A stretch of DNA of 64,000 nt, from contig NZ_CP032819.1 of assembly GCF_003991565.1 (NCBI RefSeq), forward strand, positions 3,224,001-3,288,000. The letters run 5' to 3'. How positions within the stretch are numbered: position 1 is the stretch's first letter; each line of letters opens with the position of its first letter. A program made the translations under genes and the position numbers. Below, piece after piece: positions 1-9,635 of the stretch. The stretch is from Butyricimonas faecalis (GTDB lineage: Bacteria > Bacteroidota > Bacteroidia > Bacteroidales > Marinifilaceae). The notes beneath the pieces were generated by a model that ran no database searches, had not been told where the DNA came from, and saw only the letters and a list, made by a program, of their open reading frames with translations.

Positions 1-1207
1 CAATGATTGGAATACTACCACCGGAACGAACCGGAACCGGTTGCTTGCCGTACACTTCCTCGTATGCCTTCTCGGCAGCCTTGTAAGCCGGCAGATCAAT
101 CGGACACACGTAAGAAGGTCCGCCATGCAGGTAATCCACTTTTACCTTCACGCAATCCGGAGCAATCGACTCGAAATACTCCTTGAACAATTTTGCAATC
201 TTCTCATGTTTCTGGTTCGGAACCAAACGGCAACTGATCTTAGCGTAAGCCTTAGAAGGCAACACTGTCTTGGCCCCTTCTCCCGTGTAACCACCCCAGA
301 TACCACACACGTCGAACGTTGGACGAATACCTGTACGTTCGTTGGTCGTGAATCCTTCTTCGCCCTTCACTTCCTTGATGTCTAGAGATTTTTTGTAATT
401 CTCCAAATCAAAAGGAGCCTTCGCCATCTTGGCACGCTCTTCAGCACTTACTTCCAGCACGTCATCATAGAATCCGGGGATCGTGATATGCCCTTTCTCG
501 TCCTGCATATCGGCAATCATCTTACACAACACGTTGATCGGGTTTGCTACAGCACCTCCGAATATTCCGGAATGTAAATCGGCATTCGGACCGGTAACTT
601 CAACCTGCCAGTAAGCCAAACCTCTCAATCCCGTAGTGATTGAAGGAATATCACGGCCAATCATACTGGTATCTGAAACCAGAATCACATCCGCTTTCAA
701 CATGTCCTTATGATCCCGGCAGAACTTCGGAAGGCTCGGAGAACCGATTTCCTCTTCTCCCTCGATCATGAACTTCACGTTACAGTTCAATTTTCCGGAT
801 TTCATTAAATATTCAAACGCTTTGGCGTGCATGAAAGCCTGACCTTTATCATCATCAGCCCCGCGAGCCCAAATCTTACCATCCTTAATAACCGGCTCGA
901 AAGGTTTCGTGTTCCATAATTCGATCGGGTCAACCGGCATCACGTCCATGTGCCCGTACACCAACACCGTAGGAAGAGCCGGATCAATGATCTTTTCCCC
1001 GTAAGCAACTGGATTTCCTTCCGTTTCATACACTTCTGCCCGGTCCGCTCCGGCGGCTAACATGATTTTCGTCCATTGCTCGGCACAACGATACATGTCT
1101 GGCTTATGCTCAGACAATGACGAGATTGAAGGGATACGAATCAACTCGAATAACTCGTTCAAGAAACGTTCCTTGTTCTCTTCCACGTACTTTTTGATTT
1201 CTTCCAT
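1..1207 (-). CDS. M20 family dipeptidase (partial, C-terminus beyond window start)
   Basis: Zinc-dependent exopeptidase of the M20 family, expected to cleave dipeptides or remove terminal residues in the cytoplasm. Read from an ATG at 1207 leftwards, 402 residues are visible and the C-terminus lies outside the window. Metal-site motifs are in the expected order: VYGHMD (His and catalytic Asp), RGADDDKG (bridging Asp), EGEEEIGS (catalytic Glu plus ligand Glu) and SDTSM (Asp). A Gly-rich lid/dimerisation segment (LHSGIFGG) follows. No signal peptide is seen. It is divergent from prs with its own promoter. The family call is secure; the exact substrate cannot be read from sequence. Confidence 0.93.
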   Translation of the reverse strand, partial: MEEIKKYVEENKERFLNELFELIRIPSISSLSEHKPDMYRCAEQWTKIMLAAGADRAEVYETEGNPVAYGEKIIDPALPTVLVYGHMDVMPVDPIELWNTKPFEPVIKDGKIWARGADDDKGQAFMHAKAFEYLMKSGKLNCNVKFMIEGEEEIGSPSLPKFCRDHKDMLKADVILVSDTSMIGRDIPSITTGLRGLAYWQVEVTGPNADLHSGIFGGAVANPINVLCKMIADMQDEKGHITIPGFYDDVLEVSAEERAKMAKAPFDLENYKKSLDIKEVKGEEGFTTNERTGIRPTFDVCGIWGGYTGEGAKTVLPSKAYAKISCRLVPNQKHEKIAKLFKEYFESIAPDCVKVKVDYLHGGPSYVCPIDLPAYKAAEKAYEEVYGKQPVPVRSGGSIPII

Positions 1208-1300
1208 TTATTTGAAAATATATTGATTAATAAAATTAACATACTCCACATGGTAACAAGTACAAGTCCTGTAATTGTTCCAACAACATCTTTATTGGAA

Positions 1301-1332
1301 CAAATATAATATTTTCAGATGAAGGAATCAAA
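1301..1332 (-). promoter_or_regulatory. Bacteroidota-type promoter for the M20 dipeptidase
   Basis: On the minus strand a TTTG (-33) at 1329-1332 is followed after 20 nt by TATATTTG (-7, consensus TAnnTTTG) at 1301-1308. This implies transcription from about 1295 and a leader of roughly 90 nt before the ATG at 1207. Confidence 0.6.
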
Positions 1333-1351
1333 CAACTGTTCCACAAATTCC

Positions 1352-1382
1352 TTTGGCGGAACAAAATAATTTCATACTTTTG
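1352..1382 (+). promoter_or_regulatory. Bacteroidota-type promoter for prs
   Basis: TTTG at 1352-1355, 19 nt spacer, TACTTTTG at 1375-1382, a full match to TTTG-n19-TAnnTTTG. Transcription would start near 1389, which argues for the ATG at 1411 over the upstream GTG at 1387. Divergent from the promoter at 1301-1332. Confidence 0.65.
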
Positions 1383-1410
1383 CCTGGTGTTTTCAACTAA
1401 TGAATTAGAT

Positions 1411-2349
1411 ATGTCAAATCTTCCCGAAATTAAAGTTTTCGCCGGTGAGAATAGCCAATATATCGCAGAAAGTATTGCTAGTTCTCTTGGGCTGGAACTC
1501 GGTAAAAAAACGTTTACGAGATTTAGTGACGGAGAATTCGTCACGTCATTCGACGAAACGGTGAGAGGTGAGCATGTATTTATCGTGCAATCCACCTTCC
1601 CGCCCAGTGATAACCTCATGGAATTACTCTTGATGATCGATGCCGCCAAAAGAGCATCCGCTTACAAGGTAATCGCCGTAATCCCCTATTTCGGGTTTGC
1701 ACGTCAAGACCGGAAAGATAAACCGCGTGTCGCTATCGGGGCAAAACTAGTGGCTAATATGCTACAAGCTGCCGGCGTTGACCGGATTATCACGATGGAT
1801 TTGCATGCCGACCAGATTCAAGGATTTTTCGATGTTCCCGTGGATCACTTGTACGGTTCAACCGTCTTGATCCCTTATATCAAATCTTTAGGATTACGTG
1901 ATTTCGCCATTGCCTCTCCGGATATCGGTGGAGCCAAAAGAGCAAACTCCTGGGCAAAATACTTCGATTCCGGGTTGATTATCTGCCACAAGACCCGCAT
2001 CCGGGCAAACGAAGTGGCCGACATGAAAGTGATCGGGGATGTTGAGGGCAAAAACATCATCGTGGTCGATGACATGATCGACACGGCCGGAACAATCTGC
2101 AAAGCGGCCGATATGCTTATCGACAATGGAGCAGCCAGCGTACGTGCCGTGGCCACTCACGCCGTTCTTTCCGGTAAAGCATACGAAAATATCGAGAAAT
2201 CAAAACTGACGGAAGTAATCTTCACCGATTCCATCCCTCAGAAACAACCTTGCTCAAAAATAAAAGTATTACCGATCGCTCCCATGTTTGCCGACACGAT
2301 CCGCAACATCTACGAGCACAAATCGATCAGTGATCACTTCCTCATGTAA
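1411..2349 (+). CDS. prs: Ribose-phosphate pyrophosphokinase (PRPP synthetase)
   Basis: Makes 5-phosphoribosyl 1-pyrophosphate from ribose 5-phosphate and ATP, the entry metabolite for purine, pyrimidine, NAD, His and Trp synthesis. The 312-residue product has the normal family length. Visible motifs: YFGFARQDRK (ATP-binding flexible segment), TMDLHADQIQGFFDVPVDH (metal/regulatory region) and VVDDMIDTAGTICKAA (ribose-phosphate binding loop of the phosphoribosyltransferase fold). An in-frame GTG at 1387 lies before the predicted transcription start, so the ATG at 1411 is preferred. The gene is a single unit with its own promoter and terminator. Confidence 0.97.
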   Translation: MSNLPEIKVFAGENSQYIAESIASSLGLELGKKTFTRFSDGEFVTSFDETVRGEHVFIVQSTFPPSDNLMELLLMIDAAKRASAYKVIAVIPYFGFARQDRKDKPRVAIGAKLVANMLQAAGVDRIITMDLHADQIQGFFDVPVDHLYGSTVLIPYIKSLGLRDFAIASPDIGGAKRANSWAKYFDSGLIICHKTRIRANEVADMKVIGDVEGKNIIVVDDMIDTAGTICKAADMLIDNGAASVRAVATHAVLSGKAYENIEKSKLTEVIFTDSIPQKQPCSKIKVLPIAPMFADTIRNIYEHKSISDHFLM

Positions 2350-2369
2350 ATTCATGTTTCGTGATATAG

Positions 2370-2400
2370 AAAATGGCACCCGAAAACGGGTGCCATTTTT
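2370..2400 (+). terminator. Rho-independent terminator of prs
   Basis: A perfect 13-bp inverted repeat (arms containing ATGGCACCCG and CGGGTGCCAT) with an AAAA loop ends in a T run, 20 nt after the prs stop codon. Confidence 0.9.
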
Positions 2401-2425
2401 AGATTAAATATACCTAATTTTAGGG

Positions 2426-2457
2426 ATTGTCCCCATTTTTCATGTACTATATTTTTG
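2426..2457 (+). promoter_or_regulatory. Candidate promoter of SusC/SusD operon 1
   Basis: TATTTTTG at 2450-2457 fits TAnnTTTG, with ATTG (one mismatch to TTTG) 20 nt upstream at 2426-2429. It would give a 5' leader of about 65 nt before the ATG at 2527. Confidence 0.45.
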
Positions 2458-2526
2458 TCGACCGTTAATGGATAAAATTTATTATTCGGGAAGATTAAGG
2501 AAATAAGTAACAAATAATCCAATCAA

Positions 2527-5500
2527 ATGATGAAAAAACAAAGGATTCAACAACTATACAAAAAAGGGAAGGTGTTGATTTTATTGATGTTTTGTGGATT
2601 CTGTTGTTCTTCTTTTTCGATTTATGCGCAGGATTCAACACGCATAAATTCGAAACAAGAGCTTCGAATCCATGGAAAGGTAACAGATAAATGGAAAAAT
2701 CCTTTGCCGGGGGTAACCGTGCGGGTAAAGGATGCCTTGCTTGGGGTCGCAACGGACAAAGATGGGAAGTATGTTATTGTCGTGCCGGGAAAAATAATGA
2801 AGCCCGTGTTATTATTTTCCTTTGTCGGGATGACCTCTAAAGAGGTGCCTTATTTGGGAAATAGTGAAATAAACGTAACCTTGGAGGAGGAACAAGCGAA
2901 AATAAATGAGGTGGTGGTGACGGGTATGTTTAATCGCCGGGTGGAAAGTTTTACAGGTTCGGCTACCACCTTTAAGCAAGAAGATATTTTGCGGGTGGGG
3001 AATCAAAATTTGATCAAGAGTTTGAAAAATCTGGATCCTGCATTCCAGATTATAGAAAATCTGGAATATGGTAGTGACCCGAATCGTATGCCTACAGTGC
3101 AATTGCGAGGACAGACTTCATTCCCCAATTTGCAGGGAGAGTATGAGAATAATCCGAATCAACCTTTATTTATTCTGGATGGTTTTGAGACAACCTTGGA
3201 GAAAGTGTATGATCTTGATATGAACCGGGTGGCTAGCGTTACGTTGTTGAAAGATGCGGCTGCGAAAGCAATTTACGGTTCGAAAGCCGGGAATGGAGTG
3301 GTCGTAATTGAGACGATTCGTCCAAAATCAGGAGAATTGCGGGTGTATTATTCCGGTGATTTCGGGATAGAAGCACCGGATTTAACCGGTTATGATTTGA
3401 TGAATGCCGAGGAGAAGTTGGCGTATGAGGTACAGATTGGCATGTACGGGCCTTCGAGAGGATTGATCACGGCTTATGATTCATACAAGAAAGTGTATGA
3501 TGATGTTGTGCGAGGGGTGGACACTTACTGGCTTTCAAAACCTCTTCGTACGGGATTCAGTAATAAGCATTCCGTGACATTAGAGGGTGGGGATGAGCGA
3601 ATGCGTTACCAGTTTGGCCTGTATTACAATAATGTGGCAGGTGTGATGAAAGAATCAGATCGTAGTACATTGAATGTCAACACGACACTTTCGTATTCAT
3701 ATAGAAATCTTCTTTTCCGGAATACGATAGAGTTTTCTCGAAATTGGTCGAAGAATTCACCTTACGGAAGTTTTTCAGAATATACATCATTGAATCCCTA
3801 TTGGGCTCCATATGACGAGGACGGGAATTTGATCAAAGAGTTCACGGTTCACAAGGGGCAAAGTGATGAGAGTATTTACGAATATCATTATTATAATCCG
3901 CTTTATAATGCTACGTTGAATACGAAAGACGAGTCCGGTTATACGGAAGTACAGGATAATTTTTCGGCAGATTGGCGTATTGACGAGGCTTTGCGTGTGA
4001 TCGGGAGTTTTGGATATTCCCGCAGGGAAGGAAGTGCGGATGTTTTCTATCCGGCCAGTCACACGAAATTTATCTATTATGACAAGAACGGGATGAGCGA
4101 CCGGAAAGGGCAGTATTCGAAGAGAGATGAGGCTTCGGAGCGAGTGTCTTTGCAAGCGGGAGTGAATTTCAATAAAACTTTTGGAGAACATCTGCTTTTT
4201 GCCAACGTGACTTGGAATGTGTCGACCTCGCGAGCCATGTCAACAACGGTGGTAGCGGAAGGATTCGGTAACGATTACATGGATGATATTTCTTTTGGGA
4301 CAAATTACGAGAAAAATGGTAAACCGCGGGGGAGTAATAGTAAATTGCGGGAGATTGGTATTATCGGTGCTCTCAACTATTCATATGCCGATCGTTATCT
4401 TTTTGATGCCTCGCTTCGAAGAAGTGCCTCTTCTGCCTATGGAAAAGATAGTCGTTGGGGTACATTTTGGTCTCTGGGTGTGGGGTGGAACCTTCACCAC
4501 GAGCGTTTTCTGGAGGCAAATGAATGGATTCGTACTCTAAAGTTGCGGGCTTCGTTGGGATACACGGGAAATCAAAACTTGGACCCTTCGCAATCTAGGG
4601 CTCGCTACAAGTATTATGACTATACGTATAGTGATAAAATCGGTGCGCAATTGGTGGCTATTCCCAATGATAAGTTACAGTGGCAGAAGAATAAGGATTA
4701 CAATTTCGGGTTAGATTTATCCCTCAAGCGTTTCTTGATTCTTCGGGCGGATTACTATATTCAACGTACAGAGAATTTGCTTTCGAATATTTCAATACCT
4801 CCCTCGACGGGTTTTCGCAATTACATGGAAAACTTGGGTGTTATCGAGAATCGCGGGTACGAGATCTCTTTGCAGGTCACTCCTTGGCGCGATGAGAAGC
4901 GGGGTGCATATATTTCCTTGTCGGCCACCGGATTACATAATGATAACAAGATCAAAAAGATATATGATATTTTCAAGAATAGCAATGAGGAGCAGAATAA
5001 CAATTATAAATATTTTGACGGGGGAGACGAAGATATCAGTTCTCCGGAGGTGATCAAGAAGTATATTAATCGTTTCACGAAACCGGCTACTCTATATTAT
5101 GAAGGGTGTTCTATGACAGCCATTTGGGGAATGCGTTCTTTGGGTATTGATCCGGCATCGGGGAGGGAAATGTATTTAACGAAAGATGGAAAGAGCAATT
5201 ACACTTGGAGTGCGGCTGATCAGGTTGTGATTGGTGATTCTTCTCCTAAATTGAGTGGGTCCTTGGGGTTGAACGCCGGGTATAAGGGGTTTAGTTTGTC
5301 CGTGTCGTGCAGCTATAAGTTGGGAGGCGACCTTTATAACCAGTCACTGATCTCTCGTGTGGAAAACGTGACCGGGTTGGAAAATCTCGACCGTCGGATA
5401 CATAAGGCTTGGCAAAAGATCGGCGATGTGGCTCCTTACCGGGTAACGGTGTTCGATTCCCGGAATTCCAGTTACACGAAGCCTACCTCCCGTTTTATTC

Positions 5501-5706
5501 AAAAGAACAACGAGCTTTATATTTCTTCTATGAATATGGGATATGAGTTCTCGAAAGAATCATGGATCCGGCGGATTGCTTTGGATCGGTTGAAGGTTTC
5601 ATTCTACATGAATGAATTGCTGCGTGTGTCGAGTGTTGATATTGAACGAGGGACATCTTATCCATTCGCCCGGAATTTTTCGTTTGAGTTACAAGCAACT
5701 TTTTAA
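2527..5706 (+). CDS. SusC/RagA family TonB-linked outer membrane protein, operon 1
   Basis: Outer-membrane TonB-dependent transporter that forms a lidded pair with the SusD protein encoded next. It has 1059 residues. A signal peptide (about 1-35, ending SIYA) is followed by a carboxypeptidase-D-regulatory-like beta-sandwich (about 45-125: IHGKVTDKWKNPLPGVTV), a TonB-box-like stretch (NEVVVTGMF), the plug domain with the SusC signature (LRGQTSF, PLFILDGFE, LLKDAAAKAIYGSKAGNGVVVI) and the beta barrel ending in a C-terminal aromatic (ATF). There is no N-terminal STN domain, unlike the SusC at 39100, so direct FecR/sigma signalling is not expected. The cargo cannot be told from sequence. Confidence 0.95.
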   Translation: MMKKQRIQQLYKKGKVLILLMFCGFCCSSFSIYAQDSTRINSKQELRIHGKVTDKWKNPLPGVTVRVKDALLGVATDKDGKYVIVVPGKIMKPVLLFSFVGMTSKEVPYLGNSEINVTLEEEQAKINEVVVTGMFNRRVESFTGSATTFKQEDILRVGNQNLIKSLKNLDPAFQIIENLEYGSDPNRMPTVQLRGQTSFPNLQGEYENNPNQPLFILDGFETTLEKVYDLDMNRVASVTLLKDAAAKAIYGSKAGNGVVVIETIRPKSGELRVYYSGDFGIEAPDLTGYDLMNAEEKLAYEVQIGMYGPSRGLITAYDSYKKVYDDVVRGVDTYWLSKPLRTGFSNKHSVTLEGGDERMRYQFGLYYNNVAGVMKESDRSTLNVNTTLSYSYRNLLFRNTIEFSRNWSKNSPYGSFSEYTSLNPYWAPYDEDGNLIKEFTVHKGQSDESIYEYHYYNPLYNATLNTKDESGYTEVQDNFSADWRIDEALRVIGSFGYSRREGSADVFYPASHTKFIYYDKNGMSDRKGQYSKRDEASERVSLQAGVNFNKTFGEHLLFANVTWNVSTSRAMSTTVVAEGFGNDYMDDISFGTNYEKNGKPRGSNSKLREIGIIGALNYSYADRYLFDASLRRSASSAYGKDSRWGTFWSLGVGWNLHHERFLEANEWIRTLKLRASLGYTGNQNLDPSQSRARYKYYDYTYSDKIGAQLVAIPNDKLQWQKNKDYNFGLDLSLKRFLILRADYYIQRTENLLSNISIPPSTGFRNYMENLGVIENRGYEISLQVTPWRDEKRGAYISLSATGLHNDNKIKKIYDIFKNSNEEQNNNYKYFDGGDEDISSPEVIKKYINRFTKPATLYYEGCSMTAIWGMRSLGIDPASGREMYLTKDGKSNYTWSAADQVVIGDSSPKLSGSLGLNAGYKGFSLSVSCSYKLGGDLYNQSLISRVENVTGLENLDRRIHKAWQKIGDVAPYRVTVFDSRNSSYTKPTSRFIQKNNELYISSMNMGYEFSKESWIRRIALDRLKVSFYMNELLRVSSVDIERGTSYPFARNFSFELQATF

Positions 5707-5724
5707 ATCATAAACAACAAGAGC

Positions 5725-7236
5725 ATGAAAAGATTGAGTATCATAATGACGACGGTGTCCGTGTTCCTGTGCATGGCATGTGAAAACTGGTTGGACGTGA
5801 ATGCTTCTTCTGAATTGGATCGTTCTGAATTGTTCAAGAGTGAGAACGGTTACGGGGAGGCATTGATCGGTGTATATGCCAAGTTGTGCGATAAATCGTT
5901 GTATGGGCGGGAACTTACTTTCGATATGGCAGATGTATTGGCGGGCTATTATAAATTAACATTAACTACCGGCAATGGCTATTGGTACCGGTATAGTTAT
6001 GCCGATCCATCGAATACGAATGCAGTGAATTGGCATGAGAATTATACGGAAGATATTTGGAGTAACATGTACGCGCAGATTGCGAATTTGAATTCTCTGT
6101 TGGAGACGATAGATGCGAACAAACACGTGTTCTCGGACGACAATTATAATCTTATAAAAGGTGAGGCCTTGGGACTGCGAGGGTTTCTCCATTTTGAGTT
6201 GTTACGCTTGTTTGCGGCGGCTTATCCACTTGGCAAAGACAAGGTGTCGATTCCTTACGTGACACATTTGACGCATTCTGTAACACCGTTATTTACGCAA
6301 GAAGATGCGATTTCGGCTATGTTGTCCGATTTAACCAACGCCAAGACTCTGATGGCCAATGATCCGATCCGTTTGGGAACGACTCCGGCCTCTTGTTTGG
6401 CTTCTTTGCCTTCCGGTGAATTTTTAGCAGACGATAAGATCCCGACTTGGCACAATCGTCGTTTCCGGTTTAATTATTACGCGGCTGTGGCTACGATGGC
6501 ACGGGTTTTCTTGTGGAAGGGCGACCGGGAAAACGCGTTACTTTGTGCGCAGGAGGTAATTCGTGATCAAGAGACAAAATTTCCCTGGGTACTAAAGGAG
6601 AATTTGATACATGTTGGGGATGTGAATACGGCAAATAATTTTCGAAATCAAGATCGGGCTTTTGCAACGGAACATATTTTTGCGTTGAACATTACGGATT
6701 TAAAAGATTGTATGGATGGATATATTCAGGGAGGACTTGAAGATTTTTCTACGGTTGATACTAGATTGGGAGCTTCAAGCGAGGACCGATCTGCAGTATA
6801 CGAGGAGAATACGGCTGATGTGCGCTACCAGTATTGGTTCGAGCCCTACATGAATTATTTCCTGATTGCGAAATTTTACCAAAATGCGATCGTTGCCCGC
6901 TATTTTCAGGAGCGATTACCCTTGATCCGTTTGTCGGAGATGTACTACATTGCAGCAGAGTGTGCGGTTTCAACTTCGGATGGAGTGGATTATCTGGAAA
7001 AGGTGCGGATGAACCGCGGGTTGGTAAGCTTTCCATTGAATCGGTCGATGTCGCGAGAGGAACTTTTACAGGAGATTCGGAAAGAGTATCGGAAAGAGTT
7101 TTGGGGAGAGGGACAATTGTGGTTTTACTATAAGCGTAATTCGATCACCGATTTTTCGGAATACATGACGAATACCGATTTCTTTACTTTTAAGATTCCC
7201 GATGTAGAGGAATCAACGGCAGGACGGGAAAAATGA
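5725..7236 (+). CDS. SusD/RagB family nutrient-binding lipoprotein, operon 1
   Basis: Surface lipoprotein that closes over the SusC barrel and captures substrate. It has 503 residues, starting 18 nt after the SusC stop. The lipobox is in MTTVSVFLCMACENWLD (Cys about residue 19), followed by an acidic/Ser-rich stretch that fits a surface-export signal. The TPR-like helical SusD fold is indicated by LKGEALGLRGFLHFELLRLF-type sequence around residue 150, by LIRLSEMYYIAAE near 410 and by the C-terminal RKEYRKEFWGEGQLWFYYKR motif typical of RagB/SusD. Part of a four-gene operon. Confidence 0.94.
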   Translation: MKRLSIIMTTVSVFLCMACENWLDVNASSELDRSELFKSENGYGEALIGVYAKLCDKSLYGRELTFDMADVLAGYYKLTLTTGNGYWYRYSYADPSNTNAVNWHENYTEDIWSNMYAQIANLNSLLETIDANKHVFSDDNYNLIKGEALGLRGFLHFELLRLFAAAYPLGKDKVSIPYVTHLTHSVTPLFTQEDAISAMLSDLTNAKTLMANDPIRLGTTPASCLASLPSGEFLADDKIPTWHNRRFRFNYYAAVATMARVFLWKGDRENALLCAQEVIRDQETKFPWVLKENLIHVGDVNTANNFRNQDRAFATEHIFALNITDLKDCMDGYIQGGLEDFSTVDTRLGASSEDRSAVYEENTADVRYQYWFEPYMNYFLIAKFYQNAIVARYFQERLPLIRLSEMYYIAAECAVSTSDGVDYLEKVRMNRGLVSFPLNRSMSREELLQEIRKEYRKEFWGEGQLWFYYKRNSITDFSEYMTNTDFFTFKIPDVEESTAGREK

Positions 7237-7252
7237 TAAAAAATAGAAGACG

Positions 7253-7933
7253 ATGAGAAATATATGGATCATAATTGCAATGCTCTTCGTGGCAGGAGCG
7301 TGCTCGAAGAGTGAGATTGAGACGTGGAGTGCTAAGCCGCGAGCAAGCTTTTACATGAGGAACGATACCGTTTCTTTTTCTTTCACGACGCAACCGGAAG
7401 GAACGACTGAAGGGGTTGTGAAGTTAGGTATTACGATAGCCGGGCGCTTGGCTGATGTTGATCGTCATATAGCTATCAAAGGATTGGGGGGAAGTCCTTC
7501 GAATCCGGGTTCGCGATATGAGATTGTGTCGGCAATTATTCCCGCGGGGAAGAAGAGGGGAGATGCTTTGATAAAAGTGTACAAAACAGATAATCTCGAC
7601 ATAGCGAATGATACGCTGAGTTTCGAGGTGGTAGCTTCTGAGGAATTCGAGGTCGGCGAGGAGGATCACTTGCGCAATGCCGTGATCGTGTCAAACTTGT
7701 GGACACAACCCTCTTGGTGGGATAACTATCACCTTGGAGAGTATTCCGTTAAGAAGTTGGAGATTATTTATCAGGTATTAGGCTCCACGAAGGTATTTGA
7801 GAACGTGAAGAGTTGGTATGATGATGATGTGCGAATCGCTATTTATAAATTGAATCGCTATTGCAAGGATAACAACGTGAAATATAATCCTGAAGACGAG
7901 AGTGTTATTCAATTTGAATCAGGAAGTAAATAA
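7253..7933 (+). CDS. DUF4843 domain lipoprotein, operon 1
   Basis: 226-residue lipoprotein (lipobox VAGACSK, Cys about 17) of the DUF4843 type, which regularly follows SusD genes in Bacteroidota. The features I recognise are the early SFYMRNDTVSFSFTTQPEG segment and the beta-rich region with VKLGITIAGRLADVDR, resembling a Calx-beta/immunoglobulin-like fold. It begins 17 nt after SusD and ends 12 nt before the next gene, so it is co-transcribed. A role as an accessory surface protein of the uptake complex is inferred; no catalytic residues are apparent. Confidence 0.78.
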   Translation: MRNIWIIIAMLFVAGACSKSEIETWSAKPRASFYMRNDTVSFSFTTQPEGTTEGVVKLGITIAGRLADVDRHIAIKGLGGSPSNPGSRYEIVSAIIPAGKKRGDALIKVYKTDNLDIANDTLSFEVVASEEFEVGEEDHLRNAVIVSNLWTQPSWWDNYHLGEYSVKKLEIIYQVLGSTKVFENVKSWYDDDVRIAIYKLNRYCKDNNVKYNPEDESVIQFESGSK

Positions 7934-7944
7934 ATAGGTTAGTT

Positions 7945-9555
7945 ATGAGTAGATTATATATTATATTTTTAACATTGTTTCTCCTTTACGGTTGTTATGA
8001 CGACAAGGGGAATTACGACTACAAGACCTTGGATAGTCTTTCTATTACGCTACCAAGTAAAACCTACTCTTGTCTTTTCGGAGAAAAATTGCAGATATCC
8101 CCGACAATCGAGACAACAATTCCCGAAACCGATTTGATTTACGAGTGGGAGTTTTACGGGAAGGATGGTGATAATTATTGGAGTCGTTATTTTCCCGTGT
8201 ATAGGGGGAAAGAATTGGATTATACCTGTCTCTATAACGACACGTTGTTGCCGGGAGAGGGTACCTATTCACTACGTCTGAACGTGACACAAAATAGTAC
8301 GGGACGCCACTTTTATTCGGAAACAATAAGCGTGAAACTTGACTTTCAATTAAGTCATATCGGGGCGATGATACTCCATGGTGATGGTATCTCGTCGGAT
8401 ATCGGGATTGTCGTGGCGGATGAATTTCAAATTGTTAAACCGGAATCTTCTGCCGCTCCGGAAGTTTACCCACATTTTTATTCGAATGCCAATGCTGGTG
8501 AAAAAATCGATGGGCGTGGACAATGGATCATTCAGAACTGCACGAAGAGTTCTTATAGATATCCTGAGAACATCTTCGTGATCGCTGTCACGGATAAAGA
8601 GGCTGTTCTGGCCCATAGCAAAAGCCTTTTGAATAACGGGAGTTGGAATGATTTGTTTAATGGCGGTTTAAATCAAGGGAAACCGGAGAATGTGGTGATC
8701 AACAGCATGTCGTTTATGGCCTTCGATGGCGGGGACGTGTTTAAAAAAACGTCGACAGAAGTGTTGTTCGCCGTGCCTTTGTATGCAGCTGCTGATCATG
8801 AATATGATTTTGATCCTCGTATTTTGCCTTTTTCTCATCACACGTACAGGGATATCCTTCGGGCCCTGTTATTTGACCGGGCAAAACGTGGTTTCGTCGC
8901 TGTCATTGGAAGTGCCGGGTTAAATAGTTTTAATAAGTTTCTAGCCTTGGATGCTACCGTTGGAGCAGGGAGTGTAAATGCTCCATTCAATCCCGGAGAC
9001 ATGAAAGCAGATCTGGTTCACATGGATCTCGGAGGATTGGGAGACCACGTACTTGCCGTGATGAAGAATGATGACGGCGAGTATTTCATGGTAGAGATGG
9101 ATGTTTCGGTGAAGACTGCTCCGGAGACACCTAAATTCAAATATGACCTGATGCATGTAGAAGATGTAAAGAATAATCGTGTGATTGATTGGGCATTTGG
9201 GAGTACTTTTATGAACATGTGTTATTTTGCAACACCGGAAGGAGTGTATCGATTCACGGTAGATAACGGCAAAACTATTCAGCCCGAACCCTTGATGACG
9301 GCAAATAATGCCAAAGTCCAGTTTGATGGTAATATTACCATGATGAAAATATTGAAACCGGATATTTTCTCTGGGAACAATAATGATGTGTACTATAAGT
9401 CTAACGTGGAGATGGTGGTCGGCACGTATGGAGGAACTTCCGGTTCAGGAATTCTTTATAGTATAGAGTTGGATCCTTTGTCCGGGAGAGTGTTGTCGGT
9501 TCAGGAATATACAGGGTTTGACGAAATATACGATGTAAATATAAAAGGTTATTGA
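7945..9555 (+). CDS. PKD-like family lipoprotein, operon 1
   Basis: 536-residue lipoprotein (lipobox LLYGCYDD, Cys about 17). The N-terminal region (SITLPSKTYSCLFGEKLQISPTI, then LIYEWEFYG) matches the PKD-like family proteins that close many SusC/SusD/DUF4843 operons; the C-terminal two thirds look beta-propeller-like (repeated short strands such as VLFAVPLYAA, HVLAVMKNDDGEYFMVEMD). Probable surface protein helping to bind or present the substrate. It is the last gene of operon 1 and faces the convergent gene at 9636 across about 80 bp. The function is unknown beyond this context. Confidence 0.75.
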   Translation: MSRLYIIFLTLFLLYGCYDDKGNYDYKTLDSLSITLPSKTYSCLFGEKLQISPTIETTIPETDLIYEWEFYGKDGDNYWSRYFPVYRGKELDYTCLYNDTLLPGEGTYSLRLNVTQNSTGRHFYSETISVKLDFQLSHIGAMILHGDGISSDIGIVVADEFQIVKPESSAAPEVYPHFYSNANAGEKIDGRGQWIIQNCTKSSYRYPENIFVIAVTDKEAVLAHSKSLLNNGSWNDLFNGGLNQGKPENVVINSMSFMAFDGGDVFKKTSTEVLFAVPLYAAADHEYDFDPRILPFSHHTYRDILRALLFDRAKRGFVAVIGSAGLNSFNKFLALDATVGAGSVNAPFNPGDMKADLVHMDLGGLGDHVLAVMKNDDGEYFMVEMDVSVKTAPETPKFKYDLMHVEDVKNNRVIDWAFGSTFMNMCYFATPEGVYRFTVDNGKTIQPEPLMTANNAKVQFDGNITMMKILKPDIFSGNNNDVYYKSNVEMVVGTYGGTSGSGILYSIELDPLSGRVLSVQEYTGFDEIYDVNIKGY

Positions 9556-9635
9556 TAACAAATTTAAATTATTGTCATTTTTCGGTACTCCCCTCATTTT
9601 ACGTTTGTAAGGTGGGGGAGCTTGTAAAAGGATCA

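Noticed and set aside
9556..9635. Bidirectional terminator between operon 1 and the COG3014-like gene
   Set aside because: A CTCCCC...GGGGGAG pairing exists but the inner stem is weak and no T run follows, so no terminator is called.
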